Shown here: positions 19,549 to 28,816 of the stretch, piece after piece
Position numbering within the stretch: position 1 is the first letter of the stretch
Layout of the letters: every line of letters begins with the position of its first letter
NCBI GenBank assembly: GCA_963738345.1
Contig: CAVTWI010000002.1
Location: forward strand, 2,976,001 to 3,040,000
DNA from: Bog-159 sp963738345
GTDB lineage: Bacteria > Acidobacteriota > Terriglobia > Bryobacterales > Bryobacteraceae
Length of the DNA: 64,000 nt
Direction of reading: 5' to 3'
Notes under the pieces: model-generated
Seen by the model: only the letters and a program-made list of their open reading frames with translations
The model's database searches: none
What the model was told of the DNA's origin: nothing
Made by a program: the position numbers and the translations under genes

Positions 19549-21438
19549 ATGCCTCGCCTGTTTTTTCTGTTGGTATTTTTCGCGTGCGCGGCACAGCCTG
19601 AGTCCGTCACTTTTTATAAGCACATCGCGCCCATCATGTATCAGGCGTGCGCACCTTGCCACCGCCCGGGGGAACCGGGACCGTTCCCGCTACTCACTTA
19701 TGCGGATGTGAGCAAACGGGGCGCGCAGATTGCCTCAGTGGTGAAGCGGCGCTACATGCCGCCGTGGCTTCCGGAGGCGGGGCACGGAGAGTTTCAGGAT
19801 GAGAGGCGGCTTACCGACGGGCAGATCCAGATGATCGAGGAGTGGGTGCGGCAAGGGACTCCCGCCGGGATGCGGGCCGATGCCCCGCCCGTCCCTCAAT
19901 TCGTCCCTGGCTGGCAAATTGGGAAACCGGATTTGGTTATTGAAGCGGCTTCCCCCTACCGGCTACCCGCTAGCGGGCCCGACCAATATTGGAATTTCGT
20001 ACTGCCTCTAAACGTGCCGGGAACCCGTTGGGTGAAGGCGATCGAGATTCGTCCTGGCAACGTGCGCGCCGTGCACCATGCCAATGTTCTGATTGACCGT
20101 AGCCGCTCCGCCCGAGCACAGGAAAAAACGAGGGGCGCCGGATTCGCCGGGATGGACCTGAGCATCGAATCGGATACCTTCGATCCCGATAGCCATTTTC
20201 TTTTCTGGAAACCGGGCGGCACGCCGTGGGTTGAGCCGGAGGGTATGGCTTGGCGCGCAGACGCGGAGGCGGACCTGGTCTTGAATGTCCACATGCAGCC
20301 CACCGGCAAGGAAGAAACGGTGCAGCCGTCCATCGGATTGTATTTCACCGACCAGCCTGCCACAAAGTACCCTATGCTGGTCCAACTCGAACATGATGGC
20401 GTATTAGATATACCGCCGGGCGACGCTGATTTCAAGGTCAGCGACGACTTTGTAGTGCCCATGGATATGGATCTGCTTGCGGTTTATCCGCACGCGCATT
20501 ATCTGGGCCGGCTTTTGGAGAGCTATGCGACGCTACCTTCTGGATCGCGCCAGTGGCTGATCAGCATCCCGGATTGGGACCCCAACTGGCAGTCGGTTTA
20601 TCGCTATCGCGAGCCCGTCTTCCTGCCCAAGGGAACAGTGGTTTCAATGCGCTACCACTACGATAATTCGGCGGCGAATCCGCGCAATCCGAATCAGCCT
20701 CCGCGGCGCGTGCGGGGGGGGAATCAGGCGACCGACGAGATGGCGCACTTGTGGTTGCAGGTGTTGCCGCGTGGCGGGCAGGACCGCCGGATGGAAGTGC
20801 AGGAAGCCATCATGCGGCACCGGCTTGAGAAGTACCCGGGAGATTTCACGTCTCAGTTCAATTTAGGCGCATTGATGCTGGCTCGCGGTGACACGAGCGC
20901 CGCCTTGCCGTATTTGCGGGGCGCAGTGGCTGCGCGGGCCGATCGTCCGGTGGCCTTGAATACGCTGGGTGCGGCGCTGCTGTCAACGGGAAGTGTGAAT
21001 GAAGCGGCAGAGTTTTTTGAGCGGGCATTGCGGGTGAATCCAAGTTATACGAATGCGCGCTACAACCTGGCGAACGCCATGGCCGAACAGGAGCGCTGGG
21101 AACAGGCAGCGGCGGAGTTTCGCAAATTACTGCGCGAGATTCCGGACGACGCCGGTGCGCGTGAGCATTTGGGCGAGGTATTGCGGCTGTGGGGCGACCA
21201 AGATGCGAAAGCGGGCAAACTGGAGGCTGCCGCAGCGGAACTTCGCGAGTCACTCAGTTTTCGAGCGGACGATGCGGTGTTGCACAGCGACCTGGGTACG
21301 GTTTTGGCGCGCCTCGGGCGTATGCAGGAAGCCGTTCCCGAATTCGAAACCGCTCTGCGTCTCGATCCAAATCTGGATACTGCCAAGCGCAATCTACAGG
21401 TGGCGCGCGCGCATCTTGGGGGAGCCGAGCGCCAATGA
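19549..21438 (+). CDS. Exported cytochrome c / type II copper monooxygenase-like / TPR fusion protein
   Basis: 629 residues from the ATG at 19549, chosen because MPRLFFLLVFFACA starts a signal peptide. Residues 34-38 carry one heme c site (CAPCH). The middle part has histidine motifs in the order expected for the peptidylglycine/dopamine monooxygenase fold: VHHANVLI, then VLNVHMQPTG, then YPHAHYLG, and a later Met-rich DEMAHLWLQV. The C-terminal 200 residues are TPR units (NAMAEQERWEQAAAEFRKL). This suggests a periplasmic copper oxygenase-like enzyme with its own electron carrier. The substrate is unknown. It overlaps the next TPR gene by 4 bp (ATGATG/TGA), so they are co-translated. Confidence 0.85.
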   Translation: MPRLFFLLVFFACAAQPESVTFYKHIAPIMYQACAPCHRPGEPGPFPLLTYADVSKRGAQIASVVKRRYMPPWLPEAGHGEFQDERRLTDGQIQMIEEWVRQGTPAGMRADAPPVPQFVPGWQIGKPDLVIEAASPYRLPASGPDQYWNFVLPLNVPGTRWVKAIEIRPGNVRAVHHANVLIDRSRSARAQEKTRGAGFAGMDLSIESDTFDPDSHFLFWKPGGTPWVEPEGMAWRADAEADLVLNVHMQPTGKEETVQPSIGLYFTDQPATKYPMLVQLEHDGVLDIPPGDADFKVSDDFVVPMDMDLLAVYPHAHYLGRLLESYATLPSGSRQWLISIPDWDPNWQSVYRYREPVFLPKGTVVSMRYHYDNSAANPRNPNQPPRRVRGGNQATDEMAHLWLQVLPRGGQDRRMEVQEAIMRHRLEKYPGDFTSQFNLGALMLARGDTSAALPYLRGAVAARADRPVALNTLGAALLSTGSVNEAAEFFERALRVNPSYTNARYNLANAMAEQERWEQAAAEFRKLLREIPDDAGAREHLGEVLRLWGDQDAKAGKLEAAAAELRESLSFRADDAVLHSDLGTVLARLGRMQEAVPEFETALRLDPNLDTAKRNLQVARAHLGGAERQ

Positions 21439-23015
21439 TGATCGGCGTGTTGCTATTTTTGCAGGTCAGCGCTTATCAGTCTGGAATGCAGGCCTACAGC
21501 GAACGGCGGTTTTCCGATGCTGTCCCGTTTTTCGAGAAAGCAGCGGCCGGTGGTCCCCAAGCGTTGGTGGCGCAGTACATGTTGGGGAACGCATGTTTGC
21601 AGACGCATCAGGACGAGAAAGCCGTGCGGGCGTTCGCCACTCTCTTTCAAGTGGCGCCGGATTCTGCTGCAGCGCATGTATTGACGGCGGGCATGATGCT
21701 GCGGGCCGGGATAAATGTGGCAGCGGCAACGGAGGCGGCCCGCGCATTGGAAAGCGATGCACATATTCCGGAGGCTCACTACCTGTTGGCGGGAGCGGCG
21801 CTATCCGCGGGCGATAGCGAGAAAGCGCTTACAGAATTGCGGAAGGAGATCGCGGCAAATCCAAGTTTCGCGCCGGCTTATTACCGGTCAGGCGACGCCT
21901 ACGAGCGGCGCGAGGCTTGGGCCGAAGCGATAGCCGCGCTGCAACGATCGATATGGTTGAATCCGAATCATAGCGGTCCCTATGCCTTGATCGGCAGGGC
22001 ATATTTGAAACAAGGCGACCAGGAAGACGCGGCAGGCGCTCTGCGGCACGCGCTCGAAATGGATCCGCAGGACCAAAGTATTCGATCGTTGCTCGATCAG
22101 ATCTCAGGGCCTCTCGCGAAGCTGGCGGTGGCGCCCCCCGCGACATCAGCCCCAGAGCCGCACACCGTGGCTCCGGCAACTGACCCCACCTACTTACGCG
22201 GACTCGCCAGTTATCGTAAGCGCGATTACATGACCGCGGCCAAGGAACTGAAAGTAGCGTTGGCAGGACTCGCCGCCGATAGTACTGAACATCGCGAGGC
22301 GCTGCAAATGATCGGACGCAGCGAGTATCTGGCGGGACATATCGCAGAGGCGATTCCGTGGCTTGAGAAGGCGGCGGCTGCGGGAGTGCAAAGCAACGAA
22401 CTGTTCTTCGTCATGGGAAACAGTTATCTGCAGACGCACCAGATTGACAAGGCCAGGGCAGCGTTTGCTGCGTTATATGCCGTGGCTCCGGATTCCGGAG
22501 CAGCCCGGCTCTTCACCGCGCACATGCTTATGCGGCTGGAGTTCGAAGACGAGGCGGAGAAGGAATTGGAAGCCACCCTGGCGCGCGAGCCCAACCTTCC
22601 GCAGGCGCACTTCATGCTCGGCGAGATTGCCATTTACCGGGCGCAATTGGACCGGGCGGTAACCGAATTATCGCGCGAAATCGCCATTAACCCCGGTTTC
22701 TCGATGGCCTATTACCGGCTTGGCGACGCTTATTCACGCCGCGAAGATTGGGACCATGCCGTCCCCCCCTTGCAGCGCGCCGTCTGGCTGGATCCCACCT
22801 ATAGCGGCCCTTACATCTTATTAGGCAAAACATATCAGAAGAAGGGTGATTTGGCGGAGGCGGAACGGATGCTTCGCCGCGCCCTAGTGATGGATCCGAA
22901 GAACGCGTCGGCACATTACCTGTTGGGCCGGACCCTCATTCAGGCCGGCAAAACCGAAGAGGGGAAGAAAGTACTGCAGCGCTGGGAAGAGTTGCGGAAG
23001 GAATCGAGCCAATAG
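21435..23015 (+). CDS. TPR protein with internal duplication
   Basis: 526 residues of TPR. The two halves, about residues 30-225 and 315-515, are clearly repeats of each other. GNACLQTHQDEKA matches GNSYLQTHQIDKA, LTELRKEIAANPSFAPAYY matches VTELSREIAINPGFSMAYY, and SIWLNPNHSGPYALIG matches AVWLDPTYSGPYILLG. A Pro/Ala-rich linker joins them. The start overlaps the stop of the copper/heme/TPR gene. It has only a short hydrophobic N-terminus (MMIGVLLFLQVSAY), which could be a signal peptide. TPR arrays bind proteins; the partner is unknown, but the upstream protein is a good candidate. Confidence 0.85.
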   Translation: MMIGVLLFLQVSAYQSGMQAYSERRFSDAVPFFEKAAAGGPQALVAQYMLGNACLQTHQDEKAVRAFATLFQVAPDSAAAHVLTAGMMLRAGINVAAATEAARALESDAHIPEAHYLLAGAALSAGDSEKALTELRKEIAANPSFAPAYYRSGDAYERREAWAEAIAALQRSIWLNPNHSGPYALIGRAYLKQGDQEDAAGALRHALEMDPQDQSIRSLLDQISGPLAKLAVAPPATSAPEPHTVAPATDPTYLRGLASYRKRDYMTAAKELKVALAGLAADSTEHREALQMIGRSEYLAGHIAEAIPWLEKAAAAGVQSNELFFVMGNSYLQTHQIDKARAAFAALYAVAPDSGAARLFTAHMLMRLEFEDEAEKELEATLAREPNLPQAHFMLGEIAIYRAQLDRAVTELSREIAINPGFSMAYYRLGDAYSRREDWDHAVPPLQRAVWLDPTYSGPYILLGKTYQKKGDLAEAERMLRRALVMDPKNASAHYLLGRTLIQAGKTEEGKKVLQRWEELRKESSQ

Positions 23016-23063
23016 CCAGCCTAACCTCCCCGCCCCCCGAACGTCACACAGGCTGGGGGAATC

Positions 23064-25499
23064 ATGCGCACCGCTTTCCAGGACTGCCTCTTCGCGCTGC
23101 GGCAATTGCGAAAGAGCCCGGGCTTCGCGCTTACCGCCATTTTGTCGCTCGCGTTGGGCATTGGGGCCACCACCGCGGTATTCAGCGTCGTTTACGGCGT
23201 GTTGATGAATCCCTATCCCTATAAGGATTCCGAGCGCATGGTGCACTTGGTCTTGAGAGATAAGGCAGGGAATAAGCGCTGGCCTTCGTTGAACCGTGCC
23301 CAATTGCACCAACTGGCGCAGGCGCACTGCATGGAAAGCGTGGCTGCCGAAGATGGGTGGAACCTGACCACTACCGATAGCGATCTTCCAGAAGATGTGG
23401 CCGCGGTTTATTTTACGGGCAATGCGACGACGCACTTTGGCGTTCCCGCGGAACTGGGCCGCGGGTTGATTCCATCGGATGCGCCGGAGGGGGAGGATCC
23501 GCAACCCGTGGTGGTGCTGAGCCACAAGTTCTGGGAGCGCCATTATGGCGCCCGTCCCGACATAGTCGGCCGGACGCTGCAACTGGTTCACAAAAGCTAT
23601 ACGATTGTCGGAGTGATGCCGGCACGCTTCACTTGGGGCGATGGCGATGTTTACCTTCCGTTGAAACTGACGCAAGATCCTAAGGTTGCGTATTCGCCAC
23701 GTCTGCGGCTGAAACAGGGTGTGAGCTACGCCGCCGCGAATTCCGAGCTACAATCTCTGCTCCAACAGTTTGCGAAGGACACGCCGTCCCACTTCCCGAC
23801 CAGTTTTCACGTTGCTCTGCAAGGGCTGAACGATCAATTTGAAGAGCGGCTGGGCCCCACGCTGTTCCTGCTATTCGGAGCGGTGGGACTGCTGTTGATC
23901 ATAGGATGCGCCAACGTTTCGATTCTGCTGCTGGCTCGCGGTACGGCCCGCCGTCACGAGTTAGCGGTACGCGCAGCCATGGGCGCCGGACGGTCACGCA
24001 TCGTGCGTCAACTCTTGACGGAGTCGCTGGGACTCTCGCTGGCCGGCGCGTTACTGGGCGTGCTCCTGGCTTATCAGACCGTGGGCCTGATCGTGAAATG
24101 GCTGCCTGAGGATTCTTTTCCGCACGAGGCCGCGATCAGCCTGAACCTTCCCGTACTGCTGTTCAGCGTAGCGCTGGCTTTAGCCACCGGGATCCTATTT
24201 GGACTGTCGCCGGCTATGCACCTGTCGCAACCGGACCTGGCGGGGATTATGCAAGCCAGTACGCGCCGGATGACGTCTGGCGTTCGCGGAAAACGAATGC
24301 ACGGCATGCTGGTGGGGGCGCAGGTCGCGCTCACGCTGCTGCTGCTGAGTAGCGCGGGTGGCACGCTCCGTGGATTCATGCGGCTGATGCATACCAGCCT
24401 GGGCTACGATCCGCACAACAGCATGTCGGTGGGCATTCCGGTGCATGACAACACTTATATGACCTGGACGGCACGTGCGCAGTTCTTTGAGCAACTGCGG
24501 CAGCGTGTGGCCGCCATGCCAGAAGTGGTTTCCGCGGGCATATCCACCAACGCCACGCCCCCGAGCAACGGCTGGAACACGCATTTCGAGATTCTGGGAA
24601 AACCGGTACCGGAAGAGAAAGAGCTGCGCACCAATTTCGTCAGCCCCGAATACTTCGCGGTACTGCACATTCCGCTGGTCCAAGGCCGTATGTTCGACAC
24701 AGCCGAAACCATGCGGGGGGCGCGCCTGGCAGTTATCAATCAAACCATGGCCCATCAATATTGGGGGCTAGGCGAAGCCATCGGACAGCAGGTTCGTGTT
24801 CCCCAGTTGAAAGGGGAGTTGCCGTACGCTCCGGCAGCGCCGGACAGCGACCAGTGGCTCCAGATCGTCGGTATTGTGGCGGATGCGCGCGACGACGGAT
24901 TACGCGAGGCCGTGAAGCCCGCCATCTACGTGCCTTACACCATGCGAATGCCCATGTATACGCAGATCCTGGTGCGTACGCGCGTGGAACCGCTTACAAT
25001 ACTGCGGCAGGTACGCGCCGAAGTACATGCGGTCGATCCGGATCAGCAGGTGATGGGACAAGTGCGGAACCTGGAGCAATGGATCAGTACCCAGCCGGAG
25101 TGGGCGCAGGAACGGCTGGTGGCCACACTTTTCAGCGGCTTCGCGATCCTGGCGCTGGCCCTGTCGGTATTGGGGCTGTATAGCGTAGTGTCGTATATCG
25201 TGGCGCAGCGCACCAACGAATTCGGTATCCGGATGGCGCTGGGCGCAGGTCGTACGCATGTGCTGCGTTTGGTCTTTGCTTCGACTTCGCTCAGTGTGGG
25301 GGGGGGGCTACTGGCGGGCGTGATACTAAGCCTCGCACTAAAGAGCGTACTGGCGCGATGGGCGGAAGGTAGTTCCCTGGATGCCATGATTGTGATGGGC
25401 GTAGTGGCAGTGCTCACAGGGGCGGCTACGGTTGCCTGTGTGCTGCCCGCATATCGGGCGTCGTCAATCGACCCAGTGACCGCGTTGCGCTATGAGTAG
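23064..25499 (+). CDS. Acidobacterial duplicated orphan permease (ADOP-type ABC transporter permease)
   Basis: 811 residues. It begins with the ADOP-typical segment LRQLRKSPGFALTAIL and a first transmembrane helix, followed by a MacB-like periplasmic domain. The first FtsX-type membrane block comes next (GCANVSILLLARG, RRHELAVRAAMGAGRSRI). A second periplasmic domain and a second FtsX block follow (RTNEFGIRMALGAGRTHVLRL). No ATPase gene is adjacent, as usual for these orphan permeases. The role in the cytoplasmic membrane is unknown, possibly export or envelope stress. An inverted repeat CCAGCCT/AGGCTGG spans the 48-bp gap before the start and could hide the ribosome-binding site. Confidence 0.92.
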   Translation: MRTAFQDCLFALRQLRKSPGFALTAILSLALGIGATTAVFSVVYGVLMNPYPYKDSERMVHLVLRDKAGNKRWPSLNRAQLHQLAQAHCMESVAAEDGWNLTTTDSDLPEDVAAVYFTGNATTHFGVPAELGRGLIPSDAPEGEDPQPVVVLSHKFWERHYGARPDIVGRTLQLVHKSYTIVGVMPARFTWGDGDVYLPLKLTQDPKVAYSPRLRLKQGVSYAAANSELQSLLQQFAKDTPSHFPTSFHVALQGLNDQFEERLGPTLFLLFGAVGLLLIIGCANVSILLLARGTARRHELAVRAAMGAGRSRIVRQLLTESLGLSLAGALLGVLLAYQTVGLIVKWLPEDSFPHEAAISLNLPVLLFSVALALATGILFGLSPAMHLSQPDLAGIMQASTRRMTSGVRGKRMHGMLVGAQVALTLLLLSSAGGTLRGFMRLMHTSLGYDPHNSMSVGIPVHDNTYMTWTARAQFFEQLRQRVAAMPEVVSAGISTNATPPSNGWNTHFEILGKPVPEEKELRTNFVSPEYFAVLHIPLVQGRMFDTAETMRGARLAVINQTMAHQYWGLGEAIGQQVRVPQLKGELPYAPAAPDSDQWLQIVGIVADARDDGLREAVKPAIYVPYTMRMPMYTQILVRTRVEPLTILRQVRAEVHAVDPDQQVMGQVRNLEQWISTQPEWAQERLVATLFSGFAILALALSVLGLYSVVSYIVAQRTNEFGIRMALGAGRTHVLRLVFASTSLSVGGGLLAGVILSLALKSVLARWAEGSSLDAMIVMGVVAVLTGAATVACVLPAYRASSIDPVTALRYE

Positions 25500-25508
25500 T
25501 CGGCAAGC

Positions 25509-26192
25509 CTAATCGTGCGCCGCCGTGGACGGCCAGCGGTCCAATGCCGTCTTGGCGTCGGGATAGCGAACTTGTGCATATTGCAGTGCAGTCCTGGCCT
25601 CGTCGTTCCAATACCCCTCGTCGACCAGAATGGTGCCGAGGACATAGTTCGCTTTGAAAGAGAACTTGTGAAGCTTCACCGCGCGGCGGGCTACCGTCTC
25701 AGCCTCCGCGTAGCGCTTCTTACCGCTGAGCAGAGTAGCCAGGTTGCTGAAGGCGAGGATGTGTTCGGGGTAATCTTGGGTTAAACGCAATAACACTTCC
25801 TCGGCCTCGCCCGTCTTACCGGCGGCATCCAGTTCGAGCGCCAGATTATTCCACGCCTGATAGTAAAGCGGATCGAGTGCAACCGCTTGCCGGTATTGCG
25901 CGATCGCATCGTCATGCGCCTTCTTATGGGCCAGGCATTCGGCCTTCTCAGCGGCCCTGCGCGCTGCCGGGAGCGGTACATGGACAGGTACAGGGTGGGC
26001 GTTTATGGTTGGGTCGTCCGCTTCTTCAAAGCTTAATGAGCGTGAGGTGGACTCGGACTTCGGGGGCGAGTGTCCGATTTCACTGGCGCTGGTCAAGTCG
26101 CGCGATTTCCAAGCTGGTATGCCCGCGTTCTGTGCGAACCCATGCGCTACAAGCAGCACACTCGCCGAAATGCCAACTAATGAACGGCACAT
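25509..26192 (-). CDS. Exported TPR protein
   Basis: 227 residues. The signal peptide is VGISASVLLVAHGFAQN. A 60-residue low-complexity linker leads into three to four TPR units (AIAQYRQAVALDPLYYQAW, ILAFSNLATLLSGKKRYAEAE). It starts 17 bp after the stop of the TPR gene at 26210-27436 and is probably in one operon with it. It converges on the ADOP gene. No enzyme domain is present. Confidence 0.8.
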   Translation of the reverse strand: MCRSLVGISASVLLVAHGFAQNAGIPAWKSRDLTSASEIGHSPPKSESTSRSLSFEEADDPTINAHPVPVHVPLPAARRAAEKAECLAHKKAHDDAIAQYRQAVALDPLYYQAWNNLALELDAAGKTGEAEEVLLRLTQDYPEHILAFSNLATLLSGKKRYAEAETVARRAVKLHKFSFKANYVLGTILVDEGYWNDEARTALQYAQVRYPDAKTALDRWPSTAAHD

Positions 26193-26209
26193 CCCTCAGA
26201 CCCCTACTG

Positions 26210-27436
26210 CTATTTTACAGCGTCCTTCTTTTGCAGCATCCGGCCGAGTTCGTCTTCTTTCACCTTTTTCACTTGTTCGCCGCGGGCAAAAGCTTGCTTG
26301 CTGCCTTCCATATCGCCCTTCTGCCTGAGGAGTTGTCCCAGAGTATTGTAGGGTCCCGGATCGCCGGGATCCAACCGGATGGCTTCGCGCAATGCAGTTT
26401 CGGCCCCTTCGCGATCCCCTTTCTGTTTCAGGGCGGTGCCCAGCATGAAATAGGCCAAGCTATAATCCGGGCGCAGGGCAATGGCCGCACGCATCTGGTT
26501 CGCCGCTTCGTCGAAAGCGCCGGTTTGCCAGTGGGCGATGCCCAGGGTGTAGTGGGCTTCCGCCAGGTTGGGATCCAGATCCAGGGCCCGCTGCAGTTCG
26601 GTTTTGGCGGCCTCGATTTCGTCCTTGTTCTTCAGCGCTACGCCTAGATCGTAATGCGCTCCGGCAAGGTCCGGGTCGCGACGGGTGGCTTCGCGCAATT
26701 GTTCCACGGCCTGGTCCAAATCGCCCTTCTGAATATAGGCGAAGCCCAGGTTGACGCGCGCCATGTTGTAGGACGGGTCCGCTTCCAGAATTTTTAAGAA
26801 ATGCACAATGCCCTCGTCGGGACGGCGGGTCTTTACCAACATCGTCCCCAGATTATTGCGCGCATCCGGATCGGCAGGATTTAGATCCACCGCGTGTTGA
26901 TAAGCGTCGACGGCCGCCGCTAAATCATTTGTATTTTGCAGCACCATCCCCAGGGTGTTCCACGCTTCCGGATGGGTCGCATCGACGGCCACGGCCGCCT
27001 TCAAATGGGGGAGTGCAGCGGCGTCGTCCCCCTGGGATTTTAAGGCTTCGCCGAGCCGGTATTGATATTCGAAATTTCCGGGGTCGAGGGCGGCTGCACT
27101 CTGCAGATGCGGAATTCCGAGCGCTGCGTTTTGATCCAGAAAGTATGCCGCGCCCAAATGGTACTGGGCGGGCGCGTACTTGGGATCGAGATCGATGGCA
27201 TGTTGAAGGCTCCGAATTGCCTCCTCCCGTCGATTCAAAACGGCGAGCAGGAAGCCAACCTGATCTTGCAGGTGAGCGGATGTGGGATCTAGCGCGGTGG
27301 CCTGTTGATACACCGCGAGGGCTCCGGCGGCGTCGCCTTTGGCCTTCAGCGCCGCGCCTTGGGCCTCGAGATCGTGCACGGAATCGGCGGCGTGGAGAAA
27401 AACACATACCGCCAGGAGTACAAACAGAAATCGCAC
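26210..27436 (-). CDS. Exported TPR repeat protein
   Basis: 408 residues. The signal peptide is MRFLFVLLAVCVFLHAAD. About eleven consecutive 34-residue TPR units fill the rest (AIRSLQHAIDLDPKYAPAQY, WNTLGMVLQNTNDLAAAVDA, AETALREAIRLDPGDPGPY). It is probably a periplasmic protein-binding scaffold. A TATAAT box lies on the minus strand at 27445-27450, just upstream, and is the likely -10. It is first in an operon with the shorter TPR gene and divergent from the regulator gene. Confidence 0.85.
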   Translation of the reverse strand: MRFLFVLLAVCVFLHAADSVHDLEAQGAALKAKGDAAGALAVYQQATALDPTSAHLQDQVGFLLAVLNRREEAIRSLQHAIDLDPKYAPAQYHLGAAYFLDQNAALGIPHLQSAAALDPGNFEYQYRLGEALKSQGDDAAALPHLKAAVAVDATHPEAWNTLGMVLQNTNDLAAAVDAYQHAVDLNPADPDARNNLGTMLVKTRRPDEGIVHFLKILEADPSYNMARVNLGFAYIQKGDLDQAVEQLREATRRDPDLAGAHYDLGVALKNKDEIEAAKTELQRALDLDPNLAEAHYTLGIAHWQTGAFDEAANQMRAAIALRPDYSLAYFMLGTALKQKGDREGAETALREAIRLDPGDPGPYNTLGQLLRQKGDMEGSKQAFARGEQVKKVKEDELGRMLQKKDAVK

Positions 27437-27482
27437 TTTGGTCCATTATACTGGACGAGGGAAGCATCGCACGAAATGTTAC

Positions 27483-27512
27483 TTGACTCCGCGCAGCGGT
27501 TTTGCATAGACT
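27483..27512 (+). promoter_or_regulatory. Candidate promoter for the membrane-anchored regulator
   Basis: TTGACT (27483-27488) and TAGACT (27507-27512) are 18 bp apart and lie 27 bp before the ATG at 27539. Both elements are close to the sigma-70 consensus. Confidence 0.45.
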
Positions 27513-27538
27513 TAGCGGTGTTGTTAATCGCGCGTTAA

Positions 27539-28816
27539 ATGAGGGATACCGGAGCCACCATCGTTGAGCGAGAGGCGCTGCACTCGCAAATCGAAAAACT
27601 GAACCGCAGCGTGATCCTGCACGGGTCGGAGTCGCTTTGCAAACTCCTGAAGTATTTGGGCGAGCATTCGCTGGACTCACCGGGAACATCCCTGAAGGAG
27701 TATCAAATCGCCACGGAGGTCTTCGGCAGGCCCGCCGATTTCGATTCCCGAGTGGACTCGACCGTGCGCGTACAGACGGGACGGCTGCGATCGAAGCTGG
27801 CTGAATACTACAGCGGTGAGGGGGCGGCGGACCGGTTGGTGATCGAGATTCCGAAAGGCGCCTACTCGCTCACGTACCACATGCGGGCACCAATTGAGCC
27901 GCCCGCTCCGGCACCCCCGCCACCGCCGCCAGTGCCTTTGGTGGTTCCCGCGGCCCCGCTGCGGTCGTACCCGCTTTCATGGTTTTTCTTGTCTGTGGTC
28001 ATCGGCGCGGCTGTGGTCGTGGTGATCGCAATCGCGGTAATCCGATACCTAGCGCCGCAGCAGGCAGCCAATAGTGACCTGCCCTTACCGGCGGTAAAGA
28101 CTTTTTGGAGTGCAATCGCCAGCGGCCCGGAGCCACCATTGGTGGTTTATAGCAATGCGGAATTTGTGGGCAGGCCTGAGACGGGCTTGCGATACTTCAA
28201 TCCAGCGCTGGATGCGGGAAAACCGATTTTGGACCATTACACCGGCGTAGGCGAAGTGATGGCGGTACACGATCTGGACAGGGTTTTTACGAGCCTGAAA
28301 CGGGAGATTCACATCAAGCGCGGCAGGCTGCTGACGTGGGACGACGCTAAGACGAGCGACCTGATTTTCCTTGGTTCGCCATCGGAAAACCTTTCGCTAA
28401 GAGAACTTCCCGGGACACAGGATTTCGTATTCATACGGAAGCCGGACAATCCGCGAAAAGGCGATCTGATGATTTCCAATTTGCATCCCGCCGGATCCGA
28501 ACAGACCAACTACCTAAGCGCCGAAGCGCCTTTGAACGAAGATTATGCCTTGGTTGCGCTGACGGCAGGGCTGAATGCCAGCCGGCGCGTGCTCATCCTG
28601 GCGGGCATCACTACGCTCGGTACCCAAGCGGCAGTCGAATTTGTCTGCCGGGCACAGCGCTTGGACGAATTGGTCACAAAGATTGGTCCGGCAGCGCGCC
28701 GGCGGCTACCGCCATTTGAAGCTTTGTTGCGAGTGAAGGTCAGTGGCGGGGTACCGGTGCAATCGGAACTGATCAGCCTGCATGTGCACGCGCGCGGCAC
28801 GGAAAACCCAAATTAG
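27539..28816 (+). CDS. Membrane protein with N-terminal winged-helix-like regulatory domain
   Basis: 425 residues. The N-terminal 110 residues carry a pattern common in Acidobacteria: LKYLGEHSLDSPGTSLKEYQ, then EVFGRPADFDSRVDSTVRV, GRLRSKLAEYY and VIEIPKGAYSLTY. This domain is annotated elsewhere as a winged-helix or transcription-regulator-like domain. A Pro-rich linker and one transmembrane helix at about 147-170 follow. The 250-residue C-terminal part (ILVLAGI-like segments, VEFVCRAQRLDELVTKIG) is not recognised. I infer a cytoplasmic DNA- or protein-binding domain linked to an outside sensor, like ToxR-type proteins. The 4-bp overlap at the 3' end is with the convergent glycosidase gene. 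Confidence 0.8.
   Translation: MRDTGATIVEREALHSQIEKLNRSVILHGSESLCKLLKYLGEHSLDSPGTSLKEYQIATEVFGRPADFDSRVDSTVRVQTGRLRSKLAEYYSGEGAADRLVIEIPKGAYSLTYHMRAPIEPPAPAPPPPPPVPLVVPAAPLRSYPLSWFFLSVVIGAAVVVVIAIAVIRYLAPQQAANSDLPLPAVKTFWSAIASGPEPPLVVYSNAEFVGRPETGLRYFNPALDAGKPILDHYTGVGEVMAVHDLDRVFTSLKREIHIKRGRLLTWDDAKTSDLIFLGSPSENLSLRELPGTQDFVFIRKPDNPRKGDLMISNLHPAGSEQTNYLSAEAPLNEDYALVALTAGLNASRRVLILAGITTLGTQAAVEFVCRAQRLDELVTKIGPAARRRLPPFEALLRVKVSGGVPVQSELISLHVHARGTENPN

Noticed and set aside
27890..27945. Short CCGCC-type low-complexity tract
   Set aside because: It encodes the Pro-rich linker of the membrane regulator.
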